Shown here one piece after another: positions 21,826 through 34,303 of a stretch of 64,000 nt of DNA; the stretch's first letter is position 1; each line of letters starts with the position of its first letter. The notes beneath the pieces were generated by a model. That model was not told the origin of the DNA and did no database searches. It worked only from the letters and a program-made list of their open reading frames with translations. The stretch lies in NCBI RefSeq assembly GCF_907164915.1, contig NC_061863.1, positions 42,071,382 through 42,135,381 of the forward strand. The letters are read 5' to 3'. This DNA is from Impatiens glandulifera (lineage: Eukaryota; Streptophyta; Magnoliopsida; Ericales; Balsaminaceae). The translations under genes and the position numbers were made by a program.

Positions 21826-23429
21826 GGTAGAATTCTTTTTTTGAAGCACAATGACTCAAGTTATGGATATAAAACTAAGGATATGTCAATTTCAATCTAA
21901 TTTTGGACACTTTGTCTTATTTTGAAATTGCGTTGAGTTTGAAGATTTCAAACTAGAATCAGGCCGAGAAGTGTTGTAGAAGACTCTCTAAGCTTTTCAA
22001 AATATCCAAATCCATCAAGTATAGAGGTTGTGGTGATTTTTAGAATTTGAGGGTTGTTGTTGATCTTCCTTCAGCCGGAAGATACCGAATGAAGAACATC
22101 AAATGGCTTTCTTCATGGATAGACTTCACTAACAAAGATGTTGACGTCATCCCGCGTATTTGACTGTTCTTGGCATGGTTGACTCGCGTTGACTTTCATT
22201 GACCGAGTCTTGAAACGCTGGGGTTAACACAGTTTTCTCCTTCTTGATCTTTTGAGCACCTTCCTGAAATATTGTAAGAAGTAATATTATACTCAAAATT
22301 CATAATCTTTCAAACCAATTAATCTGAACATATCAGTTCTTTCGAATTCTTAGTATTTTTGCACAATTGTGTTTCGACACGAAAATGAGCGTTTAAATAG
22401 TTGTTTTGTGCAATTTTGCAAAATAACAAAAATATTTAAAATTCACGATTTGTCGTTCTAGTTAATCTGAACGTGTCAGACCCTTCAAATTTTGAGTAGT
22501 TTCAAAAAGTATCGTTTAGACCGTGTTAAAATAGGTCTATAAAGGCCGGTTTGTGAAACGATTATAGTATTCTTGGTATCCCGGTCTAATAATCAAGTAT
22601 GATCATCATACTAGACGAGCATGTTTATTTTAATTTCGGAGTGTAAAAATATGTTGTTCAAAAACGATGAAGGCGGTGAATACGGTGGAAACCTTAGATT
22701 TCTATATGAAAGATCATGAAATTAAAAGGGTATATCATTAAGGATTAAAGTCATAAATGGTGATTTTAAAAGTTAATAATAATTATCTGTCTAATAGTAT
22801 TAGTATTATGATGAGTATTAGTGTCATCTTCATTGTTTCTCTAACTTCAAAATTTTGGATGTTCTTAAGAATTGAATATAGAATGAATAATTTGAAAAAG
22901 GGAAATTAGAAATAAATTTATTAATTATTATCCACAAAACTTTTGTTGAGTTTTCTAGTTGTTTTGAAGAGTTGATCAAAGTTTGGGTGGCAATACAAAA
23001 GTCTATCAGAAATTAAAATCAAAGAAATTAAAGATTAGTAGCTGCATGCAAATTGGGGTTGTTTGTTTAGATTGAAAAAGTTATTGGTGGTGGAAATGGA
23101 AGTAAAGAGAAACATTGAGTGTGTTATATTGCAATTATAGCAACAGAAACAAGTTTGTGGAAGATGTAATTGTTGACGAGACGAACTTATCAACGAAAAG
23201 AAATTATTTTGTTTCATTATATACTATATAAATTAATAAAAATAAATATTTTATTTTCATTTTTTTAATTAAATAAAAGTATAAAATATTTTATTAAAAT
23301 TTTCATCGAAATCATGATGGTAAGATGTAATGTTAATTCTCAATAATTCAAAAAAAAAAACAAAAAGAAAAAAACTTCAAATGGGTAGATCAGGTCAGGA
23401 GTTTGAAATCGGTTGGGGGCAACTGCTGA
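21826..23429. other. Possible LTR-like DNA, then AT-rich DNA
   Basis: 21990-22260 resembles LTR sequence (TTGACTCGCGTTGACTTTC region). 22300 and 22455 share a weak direct repeat around TTAATCTGAAC. The 60-residue frame 23217-23035 has no recognisable motif. No gene was identified. Confidence 0.35.
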
Positions 23430-25221
23430 TAAAAAGATGGCGGTTGGGACTATGATGATTAAGGGGTCGAAATTGACATATGAGTCTCCCTTTCATATAT
23501 TTATTTTATTTCTTGTTTTATCACTAATAATTAATTTAAAGAATACTCATAAATAATTAAATTTTAACTACAAGGTAAAAAATTCTTTTGAATGTCATTA
23601 TAATTTTATATTAAAAAATAATATGTTAATAATTTGATGGGCAGAGAATTACCCACATATGATTCAGCTCAAAGATGTGTTTAAGTTTAAAATAGAGTGT
23701 TGGGCCTTTGACAATTAATTGGACCGGTTTGAAAATTTGGGTCTTTCCTTGTGTGTTTATTATTTCATATTTTCCAACTAATTTTTCGTTTTTTTAAAGA
23801 ATACTTAATATAGTAACTTACTTTTAATGTCATTATAATTAACCTACAAAAAGATGTTTAATATTTGATGGGCAAAGAATCCCATATACAATTAAGTCCA
23901 AAGATGGGTTTATTTTATAATTTGTAGACATAAATGGGGCATAATGTTTATTGTCAATTATTTTTTATTTCGATTAGATTTGATAGTCCTGTTTTTTATA
24001 TTCAGCCCGTTAAAAAAATGTTATTGGGCCTTTGTAATCCCCGGGAGATCCCCGTAGCTTCACGTGTCGAATGACACGTGACAATATGAAACACGGGGTG
24101 GATCGAACTTCAAAAGGATGGCGGTTGAGTTTATGATGATTAAGGGGCCGAAATTGAAATTTAAGTCTCCACTATCTTATTTATTATTATTTCTTGTTTT
24201 ACAACTGATAATTAATTTAGAGAATACTCCTAAATAATTAAATTTATTATGACTACAAGTACAATTTACTTTTGAATGTCATTATAATTTTAGATTAAAA
24301 AATAATATGTTAATAATCTGATGGGCTGAGAGATACCAATACATGATCTAGCCCAAAGATGTGTTTTAGTTTAAAACAAACTGTTGGGCCTTTGACAATT
24401 AATTGGGCCAGTTTGAAAAATATTTGGGTCTTTTCTAATTTGTTTATTATTTCCTATTTTCAACTAATTTTTATTTGTTTAAAGAATACTCATAATTAAA
24501 TATTATAACTTACTTTTAATATCATTATGATTAACATACTAAAAAATGGTTAATATACTGATGGACGAGAGAAGCCCACATACAATCAAGCCCAAAAATG
24601 TGTTTATTTTATAATTTGTAGACATAATGTCAATTATTTTTTATTCTGCAAGTTAAATTATTATTGTATCTTTGTAATTTCGGGAGATTCCCGTAGCTCA
24701 GCACGTGTTGAATGACACATGGCAATATGAAACCCGGAGTGGCTCGAACTTTTAAAGGATGGCGGTTGGGTTTATGATGATTAAGGGGGCGGAAATTTAA
24801 ATTTGAGTCTCCCCTTTCATATATATATATATTTTTTATTATTTCTTATTTTACAACTGATAATTAATTTAAAGAATACTCATAAATAATTAAATTATGA
24901 CTGCAAGGTACAATTTACTTTTGAATATAATTATAATTTTATATTAAAAAAATAATAGGTTAATAATCTTATGGATTGAGAGTTACCATACATGATCCTG
25001 CCCATGCCCAAAGATGTTTTAAAATAGAGAGTTACACCTTGACAATTAATTGGGCCGGTTTGAAAATTTGGGTCTTTATTTATTTGTTTATTATTTCTTA
25101 TTTCTAACTAATTTTTGGTTTGTTTGTTTAAAGAATACTCATAATTAAATATAGTAATTTACTTTTAATATCTTTATGATTAACATACAAAAAGATGGTT
25201 AATATTCTGATGGGTGAGAGA
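23430..25221. repeat. Satellite B, about 2.6 tandem units of roughly 640-680 bp
   Basis: GATGGCGGTTG followed by TATGATGATTAAGGGG marks unit starts at 23436, 24117 and 24758. Other landmarks (TTGATGGGCAGAGA-type, TTGGGCCTTTGACAATTAAT) recur at the same offsets. A palindromic pair of G-box-like CACGTGTC/GACACGTG lies at 24061-24082 in unit 1 and is degraded in unit 2. The last unit runs directly into the GGA tract at 25222. Confidence 0.85.
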
Positions 25222-25298
25222 AGGAGGAGGAGGAGGAGGAGGAGGAGGAGGAGGAGGAGGAGGAGGAGGAGGAGGAGGAGGAGGAGGAGGAGGAGGAG
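25222..25298 (+). repeat. (GGA)n microsatellite, left of gypsy insertion
   Basis: About 25 GGA units. The CRM-like element is inserted at its right edge, and the tract continues at 28756 after the insertion. Confidence 0.95.
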
Positions 25299-25641
25299 TG
25301 ATGCAGCGTGCGTGGCTAGGATGAACCTTTATCAAGATTCGTTGATTCTTACGAATACCGAAAGTTGATAGATATTGAGGAAACCTCGTTTTCTGATTAA
25401 TAATCTTCCCCTCACAAAGTGTTTTAAGATTCTTTTAAATACTCAAACCCTAGCTTGCAAAAGAAGTAAACAACTTTTAATAAATTGCAAAAAAACACCT
25501 GAAACCAATAAAAATGCGATTTTGAGCCCCTAAACGTTTCCGCCCGAAAAACACTAGGCAATCGTCGAAATCTGACACTTGCGAGATATTTTCGGATGCT
25601 GCAACTTTCGCATAAACGCCTCTTCGACTCGCACCGCATCA
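25299..25641 (-). repeat. 3' LTR of CRM-like element
   Basis: 343 bp. The pol reading frame continues through its start and stops at 25554. Confidence 0.95.
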
Positions 25642-26951
25642 TTCCCCCCAGGGTAGAAAAGATTCGTCCTCGAATCTGGAACCGCATCATCCTCATCAGA
25701 AGAAGACTCACCCACAAAAGGAACAAGATGCTTCACATTGAACACATCAGAGGTACGCACATGGCTGGGAAGGCGTAAACGATAAGCATTGGGGTTGATC
25801 TTCTCCACAATCTCAACAGGACCAATCTTCTTAGCAGCAAGCTTGCTATATTCATGAGCTGGAAAACGATCCTTAGTCAGAATAGCCCACACAAAGTCAC
25901 CAACTTCAAAATCAACAGCACGCCCTCTCGAATCAGCATTCTCCTTGTACTTGGCAGTAGCAGCAACCAAGCGGTCATGAGTGGTCTGATGAACCTGAGC
26001 CAACTGACCAACAAAATCCGCAGCAGTGGAATGAGGACGCACCTTGCTGGGCAGCGCTAACAAATCAAGAGGAGCACGCGGAGACAGCCCGTAAATCACA
26101 TGGAAAGGACTGAAACCAGTGGAGCGATTAACAGCATGATTGTGAGCAAACTTCCCAATGAAAGGGCGAAGAGCCTGGTTCATCACACGCATAAAGGTGC
26201 TAGGAGCATTCGACAGACCAAACGGCATAACCAGCCACTCATATAAGCCCTCACGAGTCTTAAAGGCAGTCTTCCACTCATCACCCATGCGAATACGAAT
26301 CTGATGGTATCCACTCTTGAGATCCAGTTTGCTAAACACAGAAGCACCACCCAACTGTTCCAACAAGTCATCCAACCGGGGAATAGGAAACCGATAACGC
26401 ACTGTAATCTTGTTGATAGCACGACTATCAATGCACATACGCCAAGACCCATCCTTTTTTGGGGTAAGAAGGGCCGGGACAGCACAGGGACTAAGGCTCT
26501 CTCGAATGTGTCCCTTAGCCAGCAAGTCCTCCACCTGTCTACGCAACTCTTCATGTTCTTTAGGACTCATGCGGTAATGAGGACGGTTGGGTAGGGCAGC
26601 ACCTGGAACCAAGTCAATGTGATGCTGGATATCACGCAAAGGAGGCAAGGCACAAGGCAGATTCTCAGGAAAAACATCTGCAAACTCCTGTAACAGCGGC
26701 TGCACTGGAATAGGCACCTCAGAACTAGCACCACAGGTAATCAGCGAACAAAATAGAGCAAACACCATGCCCGATTCGACCATGGCGGTCTGAAAAGGAC
26801 CCCGAGACAACAAGGTGGTAGGGGGGGACGCATGATGAGTGGGGGCAGCACCCTTCTTGGGCTGATTTGGCATCAACACAATCTTGGTACCATGAAATAA
26901 GAACGTGTAGGTATTAGCACGCCCATCATGTATAACAGAATGATCAAACTG
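25554..26951 (-). CDS. RT-integrase fusion (Pol with internal deletion)
   Basis: This is a 441-residue frame from the ATG at 26879, in the same frame as gag-PR upstream but separated by one TAG. It opens with [60 protein letters not shown] and [20 protein letters not shown]. At FIGKF it switches without a frame break to the integrase tail [20 protein letters not shown], then [15 protein letters not shown] and [16 protein letters not shown]. The YVDD active site, RNase H and integrase DDE core are all lost, so the product cannot polymerise or integrate. If transcribed, the element would depend on proteins from relatives. The C-terminus is encoded by the LTR. Confidence 0.88.
   Translation of the reverse strand, partial: QFDHSVIHDGRANTYTFLFHGTKIVLMPNQPKKGAAPTHHASPPTTLLSRGPFQTAMVESGMVFALFCSLITCGASSEVPIPVQPLLQEFADVFPENLPCALPPLRDIQHHIDLVPGAALPNRPHYRMSPKEHEELRRQVEDLLAKGHIRESLSPCAVPALLTPKKDGSWRMCIDSRAINKITVRYRFPIPRLDDLLEQLGGASVFSKLDLKSGYHQIRIRMGDEWKTAFKTREGLYEWLVMPFGLSNAPSTFMRVMNQALRPFIGKFAHNHAVNRSTGFSPFHVIYGLSPRAPLDLLALPSKVRPHSTAADFVGQLAQVHQTTHDRLVAATAKYKENADSRGRAVDFEVGDFVWAILTKDRFPAHEYSKLAAKKIGPVEIVEKINPNAYRLRLPSHVRTSDVFNVKHLVPFVGESSSDEDDAVPDSRTNLFYPGGNDAVRVEEAFMRKLQHPKISRKCQISTIA
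25642..25655 (-). promoter_or_regulatory. Polypurine tract
   Basis: On the minus strand CTGGGGGGAA directly precedes the TGATGC of the 3' LTR. This is the expected plus-strand primer for reverse transcription. Confidence 0.75.
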
Positions 26952-28382
26952 CTAAGGGCGACCAAGTAAAAGGTGACAAGCATCCATAGGAACCACATCA
27001 CAATATACAGCATCACGATAATGGGAACCAATGGAAAAATTAACAAGTACGCGCTTCGAAACTGTAACATCCGTACCTTGACTCAGCCAGGACAAGCGAT
27101 AAGGCTTGGGATGAGGTTCAGTGGACAGACCCAGCTTCGAAACTGCAACCTCAGAAATCACATTCTCACAACTCCCAGCATCAATGATGAAGGTGCAAAC
27201 TTTGCCACCGATGGTACAAGTGGAATGGAACAGATTATTGCGTAACCACTCGTTGTCAGGAGCACGAGGGGTTAAACATGATCGACGAATCACCAAAAGG
27301 GGGCCAACATCACCAGAAACATACTCCTCCGCTGCCTCATCATCATAAACATCATACACTGGGGCTGAATCTGAAGGAAGAGCAGAGTCAGGATCATCCA
27401 CCTCAGTAAAAAGACCACGATTGGTGGACTTTGGGTTGCGACACTCTGCTTGGCGATGGCCAACTTCACCACAATTGAAACAACGCAAGCCACCGGGACG
27501 TCCCTGCGGGGGGGCTGTAGTGCCGCGAGGGGGGGCTGGGGTGGGATGGGCCGACTGGGAAGAAGAACCAATGCCACTAGTGGGGACAACCTGTTTTCCA
27601 AAGCTACCCGAACCGCGCCTGGCTAGCTGTTTCTCAGCCTGTGAAGCACGCTGATGTGCCTCAGAAACAGTCAAGGGATCAAACATATTCAAAATATCCT
27701 GCAACTGGAGGCGAAGGCCACCAATATAGCGAGAAACCAACTGGAGAGGGGACTCAGACAGGTCAACACGAGCCACAAAGGTGTAAAACTCAGTGGAATA
27801 GTCATCCACGGAACGAGAACCCTGACGAAGATTCTGGAACCGCTGGTACAGGTTACGTTCGTAATTATATGGTAGAAACGCAGCCCTAATATGCTTCCTG
27901 AATTTGTCCCAATTCGTGAGCTTTGCCTTACCATGACGAACACGTGTCTGTTTCAACTGCTGCCACCATGCTTGTGCACGACCATGTAAGCGGATCGTAA
28001 CAAGGGGTACACGACGATCTGCAGGAACTTCCTTGAAATCCAGAATCTCTTCAACCTGAGAAAGCCAATCAATAAACTCTTCCGGTGATAGACTACCATC
28101 GAACTTAGGGATGTCCACCCTGAAAGCCTGCTCCCAGCGATGATTGGGGCGTTCAGGGGATCGATTCCGAAGACCACCGAGAGGGTTTTCATCTGTCATC
28201 GTAACATCATCTTCAGGGTGGTGCATGTGCATAGATGCATCCATCCGTTGCGTCAACCATTCAACCTGCCGCCTCAAATCGTCGTTATCACGGCGAAACT
28301 CAGCGTTTTCACGTCGCAACTCAGCAAGGTCACCATCATCAGCACCAGGGGTAGGGTTGCGCGGCTGTCTTCGGGGCGGCAT
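26952..28382 (-). CDS. Gag-protease polyprotein of CRM-like element
   Basis: 476 residues start MPPRRQPRNPTPGADDGD, followed by a charged coiled-coil (about 20-50). The retrotransposon gag domain is FRVDIPKFDGSLSPEEFIDW, then GRAQAWWQQLK and YERNLYQRFQNLRQGSRSVD. A CCHC knuckle CFNCGEVGHRQAEC lies near residue 300. An aspartic-protease-like domain near residue 400 reads FIIDAGSCENVI, with D-A-G in place of the usual D-S/T-G, which may affect activity. The frame ends LLLGRP-stop, where a tryptophan codon of the pol frame has become TAG (about 26952). Gag itself looks intact. Confidence 0.9.
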   Translation of the reverse strand: MPPRRQPRNPTPGADDGDLAELRRENAEFRRDNDDLRRQVEWLTQRMDASMHMHHPEDDVTMTDENPLGGLRNRSPERPNHRWEQAFRVDIPKFDGSLSPEEFIDWLSQVEEILDFKEVPADRRVPLVTIRLHGRAQAWWQQLKQTRVRHGKAKLTNWDKFRKHIRAAFLPYNYERNLYQRFQNLRQGSRSVDDYSTEFYTFVARVDLSESPLQLVSRYIGGLRLQLQDILNMFDPLTVSEAHQRASQAEKQLARRGSGSFGKQVVPTSGIGSSSQSAHPTPAPPRGTTAPPQGRPGGLRCFNCGEVGHRQAECRNPKSTNRGLFTEVDDPDSALPSDSAPVYDVYDDEAAEEYVSGDVGPLLVIRRSCLTPRAPDNEWLRNNLFHSTCTIGGKVCTFIIDAGSCENVISEVAVSKLGLSTEPHPKPYRLSWLSQGTDVTVSKRVLVNFSIGSHYRDAVYCDVVPMDACHLLLGRP

Positions 28383-28397
28383 ACCTCAGGGTCGACT

Positions 28398-28413
28398 GGA
28401 AACTGATACCAAC
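28398..28413 (-). promoter_or_regulatory. Primer-binding site, initiator Met-tRNA
   Basis: The minus strand reads TGGTATCAG immediately after the 5' LTR, matching the 3' end of initiator methionine tRNA for nine bases. Confidence 0.8.
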
Positions 28414-28755
28414 TGATGCAGCGTGCGTGGCTAGGATGAACCTTTATCAAGATTCGTTGATTCTTACGAATACCGAAAGTTGATAGATATTGAGGAAACC
28501 TCGTTTTCTGATTAATAATCTTCCCCTCACAAAGTGTTTTAAGATTCTTTTAAATACTCAAACTCTAGCTTGCAAAAGAAGTAAACAACTTTTAATAAAT
28601 TGCAAAAAACACCTGAAACCAATAAAAATGCGATTTTGAGCCCCAAAACGTTTCCGCCCGAAAAACACTAGGCAATCGTCGAAATCTGACACTTGCGAGA
28701 TATTTTCGGATGCTGCAACTTTCGCATAAACGCCTCTTCGACTCGCACCGCATCA
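28414..28755 (-). repeat. 5' LTR of CRM-like element
   Basis: 342 bp. It is nearly identical to the 3' LTR. The adjacent plus-strand GGA tract begins at once. Confidence 0.95.
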
Positions 28756-30752
28756 AGGAGGAGGAGGAGGAGGAGGAGGAGGAGGAGGAGGAGGAGGAAA
28801 AAAAACAATTGAGAACAGGATTGGATTTAGTATATTCATTTTGTGTTTAGAATGATCAAAACCATTATAACATGTTGAAGTCAGGTTATGCTAACGAAAT
28901 AACGTGACCACTTTCAAACCATACAAATTTAAAAAACTTCTTATTTTGTACAAACAAACTTTTCACCTATTTTTATTCAATTGGCTATTTTCACTCAGTC
29001 AGAATCATATTTTCTATCACATGTTTTTCTTTCTTTTAACCATAAATTATACTCTACTAATCTTATTTGAAACGATTCAGATCTGATTTGAACACAAAAA
29101 AAGTCTAATTTTTTTTAAACTTTCTCTTAATTATATATATATATATTTAAAAAATTAAAACTATAACTTTTATTTAAATTCAGTATTATATATGTGGTAA
29201 GGTTTAAAACATAACGATTAAAATACTTAAATATACAATAATAATAAATTGTAGGTGCGTTTAAAATGGAGTTAGAGTGTAAATAAATTATAAATATTAT
29301 ATTAGGTGAGAAAAAGTTGAGGAAGAAGACAAATATGATATATAGGAATATTGAATGAAATAAAAGAATATCCATTAACTAGAAGATGTACTTTAAAATA
29401 TATAGGAGGAGGAGGAGGAGGAGGAAGAGGAGTAGGAGGATGAGGAGAAAAAAAAACAATAGAGAACAGGATTGGATTTAGTATATTCATTTTGTGTTTC
29501 GAATGATCAAAACCATATAACATGTTGAAGTCAGGTTATGCTAACGAAGTAACGTGACCACTTTCAAACCATACAAATTTAAAAAACTTCTTATTTTGTA
29601 CAAACAAACTTTTCACCTATTTTTATTCAATTGGCTATTTTCACTCAGTCAGAATCATATTTTCTATCACATGTTTTTCTTTCTTTTAACCGTAAACTAT
29701 ACTCTACTAACCTTATTTGAAACGATTCAGATCTGATTTGAACCCAAAAAAAGTCTAATTTTTTTTTAAAACTTTATCTTAATTATATATATATATATTT
29801 AAAAAATTAAAACTATAACTTTTATTTAAATTCAGTATTATATATGTGGTAAGGTTTAAAACATAATGATTAAAATACTTAAATATACAATAATAATAAA
29901 TTGTAGGTGCGTTTAAAATGGAGTTAGAGTGTAAATAAATTAAAAATATTATATTAGGTGAGAAAAAGTTGAGGAAGAAGACAAATATGATATATAGCAA
30001 TATTGAATGGAATAAAAAAAATATCCATTAACTAGAAGATGTACTTTAAAATATATAGGAGTAGGAGGAGAAGGAGGAGGAGGAGGTGGAGGAGGAGGAG
30101 GAGGAGGAGTAGTAGTAGTAGGAGGAGGAGGAGGAGGAAAAAAAACAATTGAGAACAGGATTGGATTTAGTATATTCATTTTGTGTTTAGAATGATCAAA
30201 ACTATTATAACATGTTGAAGTCAGGTTATGCTAACGAAGTAACGTGACCACTTTCAAACCATACAAATTTAAAAAACTTCTTATTTTGTACAAACAAACT
30301 TTTCACCTATTTTTATTCAATTGGCTATTTTCACTCAGTCAGAATCATATTTTCTATCACATGTTTTTCTTTCTTTTAACCGTAAACTATACTCTACTAA
30401 CCTTATTTGTAACGATTCAGATCTGATTTGAACCCAAAAAAAGTCTAATTTTTTTTTAAAACTTTCTCTAAATTATATATATATATATATATATTTAAAA
30501 AATTAAACTATAACTTTTATTTAAATTCAGTATTATATATGTGGTAAGGTTTAAAACATAATGATTAAAATACTTAAATATACAATAATAATAAATTGTA
30601 GGTGCGTTTAAAATGGAGTTAGAGTGTAAATAAATTATAAATATTATATTAGGTGAGAAAAAGTTGAGGAAGAAGACAAATATGATATATAGCAATATTG
30701 AATGGAATAAAAAAATATTCATTAACTAGAAGATGTACTTTAAAATATATAT

Positions 30753-30783
<31 letters not shown>

Positions 30784-31600
30784 AGGAAGAGGAGGAGGAG
30801 AAAAAAAACAATTGAGAACAGGATTGGATTTAGTATATTCATTTTGTGTTTAGAATGATCAAAACCATTATAACATGTTGAAGTCAGGTTATGCGAACGA
30901 AGTAACGTGACCACTTTCAAACCATACAAATTTAAAAAACTTCTTATTTTGTACAAACAAACTTTTCACCTATTTTTATTCAATTGGCTATTTTCACTTA
31001 GTCAGAATCATATTTTCTATCACATGTTTTTCTTTCTTTTAACCGTAAACTATACTCTACTAACCTTATTTGAAACGATTCAGATCTGATTTGAACCCAA
31101 AAAAAGTCTTTTTTTTTAACTTTCTCTTAATTATATATATATATATATAATTTAAGAAATTGAAACTATAACTTTTATTTAAATTCAGTATTATATATGT
31201 GATAAGATTTAAAAACATAATGATTAAAATACTTAAATATACAATAATGATAAATTGTATGGCGATTAAAATGGAGTTATAGTGTAAATAAATTGTAAAG
31301 ATTATGTTAGGTGAGTAAAAGTTGATGAAGAAAACAAATTAATATGATATATAGCAATATTGAATGGAATAAAAAAAAATCCATTAAATAGAAGATGTAC
31401 TCTAATTTATATATTAACTTCCGTGACTTCAATTAATATGAGTTTGAGATTAAGAATGGTTACTAATTTATTGGGATTGTTTTGGTTATTTCTCTGTTTT
31501 TGATCAATCTTAAATAAGTTACTGATATCATATTATTTTTATTTTAAAATTATTTTGATTATCGTTAATTTGGTTTGATTCTAAAATCTAGAGCCCGACC
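28756..31600. repeat. Satellite A, right block of four units
   Basis: Units start at GGA tracts 28756, 29404, 30056 and 30751. The same 60-codon frame begins at 28904, 29554, 30244 and 30907, giving spacings of 650, 690 and 663 bp. Each unit has GGA tract, ACAATTGAGAACAGGATTGG, TAACATGTTGAAGTCA, a TA tract and TTGTAGGTGCGTTTAAAATG. GGA tracts differ in length and interruptions (GTA, GAA). The last unit carries the 3' segment seen at 15750-15960 and ends near 31590. Confidence 0.92.
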
Positions 31601-33689
31601 AAAACCATTTCTATTTATCTGCAAGGTTACAATAGCAGAGGGTCAGATCACTAGTAATGTAGATGTTCATTAGTGATCATAAATGCAATACTATTGTTCA
31701 TTCACATACAATGTGTTCCTGAAAATAATAATGGAAGAGTTCTATCTTCATGGAATATTTTTCATTTCCAATCCTCCCAGAAAAGAAGGATGAATTGGAC
31801 TAAATGAACAAGAACTAGACCTTTCAAATATAAAACCATATATAATATTTTAATTAGTTAATTCGTTTTTAATCACATGCAACAAAATTATATATAATAA
31901 CATGAACAACTAAAGAGATAGGGTTTGCATCACAATCCGGCCGCTTGAGTACATATAAATATATAAATATCTACTTAACCATATCTTAAGAAACACGTAT
32001 GTATATATAGTACTACTGCAAAGGAGGTGGAGCCCCAACGGCGGCAACGGGAGGCGGAGGTGGAGGTCCGTCGGCAACGGGAAGAGGAGGCGGAGGAGGA
32101 GGACGCAACCGGTTCATTAGCATCGCGAAGAATAAAAGCGGTTAAAAATAACAACAGAGAACGGGATTGAATTCAATATTGATTTTGCGTTTAAAATGAT
32201 CAAAATTAAAACAATACATCAGTGTCTGCATTGTTTCATAATAATAAAAAGGTGAGATAGGCATAGAATAAGTAAATATATATTATTTATGACAAAAATT
32301 AATTTTATTTTTAAATAAAGGATATATATGGATGGAAATGCCCAGTAACTTTTAGGAAATATTCAAGGCAGAAAAATAAATAATTTCTAATTTACCTAAT
32401 TATAATTTAATTCACACAAATTATATTTCTCTTACAGAAATTGTTAATTATTGTATTTCATTTTTTTTAAATAAGGTTAGTATCTTCTACAACTATACTA
32501 GTAAAAATGCATATAAAATATTAATATATAATAATAAAATATTATTTTTATAAAAAAAGTTAAAAATATTTTATTTAATAAATAATATTAATAATCATAA
32601 AAAAAGTAAAATAATATTTGATTTTAATTAATTTTTATTAAAATACAAACGAGACAAACTCTATAATTTAAATTTCTTTTTATATTTGTACGTCTCCTTT
32701 GGATTATCTTTTATGGTATTATTTAATTTTTATCAATTAAATTATTTAGTTTATTAACTTAAACAAATTTATTTTACTTTAATATTTAAAAAAAATTAAT
32801 ATTTCAAAAAATTAAATAGAAAATTTATTTTACTAAATTTATTTCCTTCTTAATTAAAATATATATTTTAAGTAAATTAAATAATCTGATAGTGACAGAT
32901 TTCCACTATATTTGTTTTTGTTTTATTTGTATATAAATAAGTTGTAGTCTTTTGTTTTGTGGTTTTATTTGTGTTTAAATATCTTTATGTCAAATTTATT
33001 TCGGTTTAAATGAGCTGTATTCAATTTTATTTACGTTTAAATGAGTTGTAGTCTCTTATCATTAATAACAATCAATAAACTAATAGAAAAATAACAAGTA
33101 CTTTTATTACACTCATTATTTACCTCATCAGAACTTAAAGTTAAAAACACATATTTTGTTTGTATAATTGACATGTACATTTAATTCATAAAATATTGTC
33201 ATAATTACTATTATTAATAATTTTGTATTAAAATAAAAAAATATAAATAATTGAAAAGAGAATTGAAAATTGTATAATAATATTAACTTAAATCACTAAT
33301 AAAGGAGTGCTATATAAAAAAATGAAGATAGCTCAAATTAAAAAAAAAACAAAAAAATAAATTAACAGTGTGATTGACTTATTTCTTCCATCTAGGCTTG
33401 ATTATGTGTTCCTGATATCAATAAAATAAGTATCAATTTCTCCAATTTATTTTTAATTTTTTTTTATTTGTTGGATTTATTTGAGATTATTTCAAATAGC
33501 ATGTTATTTAATTTTCCATCTTCATATTAATAATAAATGTATTTTTATTAATAATGTTAATGATGAAATTATAATAGTATATTTATTAAATAATTAATTA
33601 TTTAAAAATAAAAAAATACTTATTATTCATATTTTTGGACATACCAAATTCTTATCGGTTACATTTTGAATCTTAATACAGTAGTGGAG
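31601..33689. other. AT-rich DNA with one proline-rich mini-frame
   Basis: Apart from the proline-rich frame at 32013-32123 and its satellite A-like neighbour (32140-32210) I see only AT-rich DNA, with no recognisable gene. Confidence 0.4.
32013..32123 (-). pseudogene. Proline-rich peptide fragment, probable source of the GGA tract
   Basis: A 36-codon minus-strand frame starts MLMNRLRPPPPPPLPVADG, ends AAVGAPPPLQ and stops at 32013. Proline is encoded by CCT, CCG and CCA. The DNA directly upstream on the minus strand is a diverged version of the satellite A landmark that flanks every GGA tract. It reads like the ancestral, non-expanded form of the satellite core, likely the end of a proline-rich host gene. 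The protein itself is not recognised. Confidence 0.4.
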
Positions 33690-34303
33690 TTTCAAAGTTA
33701 TTATTGGTTTTTTAGAGGGAGGTTAAAAAAAATTTGTTACATTTGTTTTCATTATCATGATAGTATTTTAATATAATCGTACAACTTATAATAGACATTT
33801 AACTATCATAAAAAGTTATAAAGTTTTATATAATGATTATAATATAATTAAAAATTTTGAAAATTTTGTTTGAATAAATTAAGAGTCCTCTTTTTTTCGT
33901 GATAAAATTATTTAAAGGAAAAGAGCCAGAAGCAAAAAGGACAGTAAGTTCTCCAGCTTTTTCATTTGGTTTGCTGCTCCACTCCAGGTTTGTGAGATAG
34001 TATGAGTTTATTTTTTATTTTTTTATTTTTATTTTTTTAAGACAATTATAACATGTTGACGTCAGGTTATGCTAACGAAGTAACGTGATCACTTTCAAAC
34101 CATACAAATTTAAAAAACTTCTTATTTTGTACAAACAAACTTTTCATTCATTTTTATTCAATTGACTATTTCAGTCAGAATCACATTTTCTATCACATGT
34201 TTTTCTTTCTTTTAACCGTATACTATACTCTACTAACCTTATTTGAAACGATTCAGATCTGATTTGAACCCAAAAAAGTCTAATTTTTTTAAACTTTCTC
34301 TTA

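Larger units (their letters stand above)
25299..28755 (-). mobile_element. Young, internally deleted CRM-like Ty3/gypsy element
   Basis: The LTRs are 25299-25641 and 28414-28755, both with TGATGC...GCATCA ends. The target duplication is AGGAG (25294-25298 and 28756-28760), within a GGA microsatellite. The LTRs differ by about two substitutions and one indel over 343 bp, so insertion was recent. Internal length is only 2772 bp because RT end, RNase H and most of integrase are deleted. The pol frame runs into the 3' LTR, and its tail (VKHLVPF then [15 protein letters not shown]) resembles CRM-clade chromoviruses. That clade assignment is an inference. Confidence 0.92.

Noticed and set aside
27121..28416. 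Plus-strand frames opposite the gypsy gag
   Set aside because: Shadows of the well-supported minus-strand gag-protease frame.
28904..31089. A 60-codon frame (MTTFKPYKFKKLL...) repeated four times with few changes
   Set aside because: It lies in each satellite A unit and is conserved because the DNA is tandemly duplicated. It has no family motif, and sister units outside the block lack it, so it is not taken as a gene.
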